64,000 nt of DNA from Zygnema cylindricum (lineage: Eukaryota > Streptophyta > Zygnematophyceae > Zygnematales > Zygnemataceae). Made by a program: the position numbers and the translations under genes. Below, piece by piece: positions 63,454 through 64,000 of this stretch; position 1 is the stretch's first letter; every line of letters starts with the position of its first letter. Under the pieces are notes generated by a model, which was not told the DNA's origin, searched no databases, and worked only from the letters and a program-made list of their open reading frames with translations. The DNA lies in NCBI GenBank assembly GCA_037447655.1, contig JBBHKE010000417.1, forward strand, positions 124,001 through 188,000, read 5' to 3'.

Positions 63454-64000
63454 GTGAGGGTGATACTATTCAAAAATTCCGAAGGCTCCCTTTTTCATTT
63501 AGTCTAGGGCGCCATCTTCACTCATAATGCATATGAGACATGGTCATTCTAACTGGGTTCTTTGCAGGTTTTTTTATTTCTTTTCAACTTACAAACAGCT
63601 AGCCTGCAGGCTCCACGCTGTTGAAACTTTCGTTAGCATGAGCCTAGTTCTTTGTGGCTCTCTTCAGCTGCATTATTGTGGTCCGCTATTTTTGTTTCTA
63701 CCTGTGTTTTCTGGAGCATTAAATTGGTTTAATTTAATCTAGTTTATATTTTATTTTATGAGCAACAGTGTTTGTTTAATTTTTACCACCGGCATGGATG
63801 ACACACAATAAAGACATTGCGCCGACTTCAGTACTGCTTTGTGTTTTGCAGTAGCGTTTTGATAGCTTATTATACATTCATTTAATAGGTTATATGCAAC
63901 CAGATTCTTCTTGATTCGTGAGATCAACTTCTTGGCAAACAGTGGATCATATTGGTTGCGTTGATCATCAATCACACTTGAATTACGCTTATTCCAAGAT
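63454..64000 (+). other. VPS52 intron (window end)
   Basis: Sequence after the GTGAGG donor at 63,454. It is AT-rich with no further recognisable VPS52 exon before the window ends. Confidence 0.5.

Overview
The window is nuclear DNA of a streptophyte, most likely a land plant with a repeat-rich genome. The evidence is a plant-type DCD/NRP gene, a VPS52 (POK) gene, many GT-AG introns of roughly 0.1-1.6 kb, Ty1/copia and hAT remnants of plant type, and a short interstitial run resembling the plant telomere repeat TTTAGGG. The species cannot be named from the sequence alone.

The window falls into a transposon-rich left part and a gene-rich right part. Positions 1-7,021 hold a degenerate LTR remnant, a small tandem repeat, and a Ty1/copia element (A, minus strand, 1,454-7,016) with both LTRs and a 5-bp target duplication. 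A conserved gene follows: a complete seven-exon DCD-domain gene (NRP-like, 10,186-13,406, 276 codons). Positions 16,434-38,888 are a transposon graveyard. It contains two hAT remnants meeting tail to tail (16,434-19,330), copia element C (starts 19,335), and its relative B inserted in C with TSD CTATA (B = 22,549-28,857). C resumes to a truncated 3' LTR at about 31,671. Fused to it, on the opposite strand, is a truncated LTR-type retroelement (31,672 to about 35,500 or beyond) whose polyprotein carries gag, a retropepsin and a C5 cytosine DNA methyltransferase. Then come a long uncharacterised stretch with a 34-bp minisatellite and a hAT N-terminal (BED finger) fragment.

Positions 39,872-64,000 are a gene region: an LRR gene of the STK11IP / 'outer arm dynein light chain 1-like' plant type (plus, 39,872-48,587), a WD40 gene (minus, 51,311 to at least 57,095), an unrecognised helical-repeat-like gene (minus, 57,851-61,177), and the 5' part of VPS52 (plus, from 61,937), divergent from its neighbour across about 760 bp. 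Small inverted-repeat elements sit in and between these genes.

The most interesting item is the methyltransferase-bearing retroelement. Retrotransposons that captured C5 methyltransferases are known from dinoflagellates and charophyte algae. This decayed copy retains recognisable motifs I, IV, VI, VIII and IX-X, with an unusual ECQ in place of PCQ. A second point is that copia families A and B (and degenerate C) have a primer-binding site matching the anticodon arm of initiator tRNA-Met, and their gag reading frames start inside the 5' LTR and are translated through that site.
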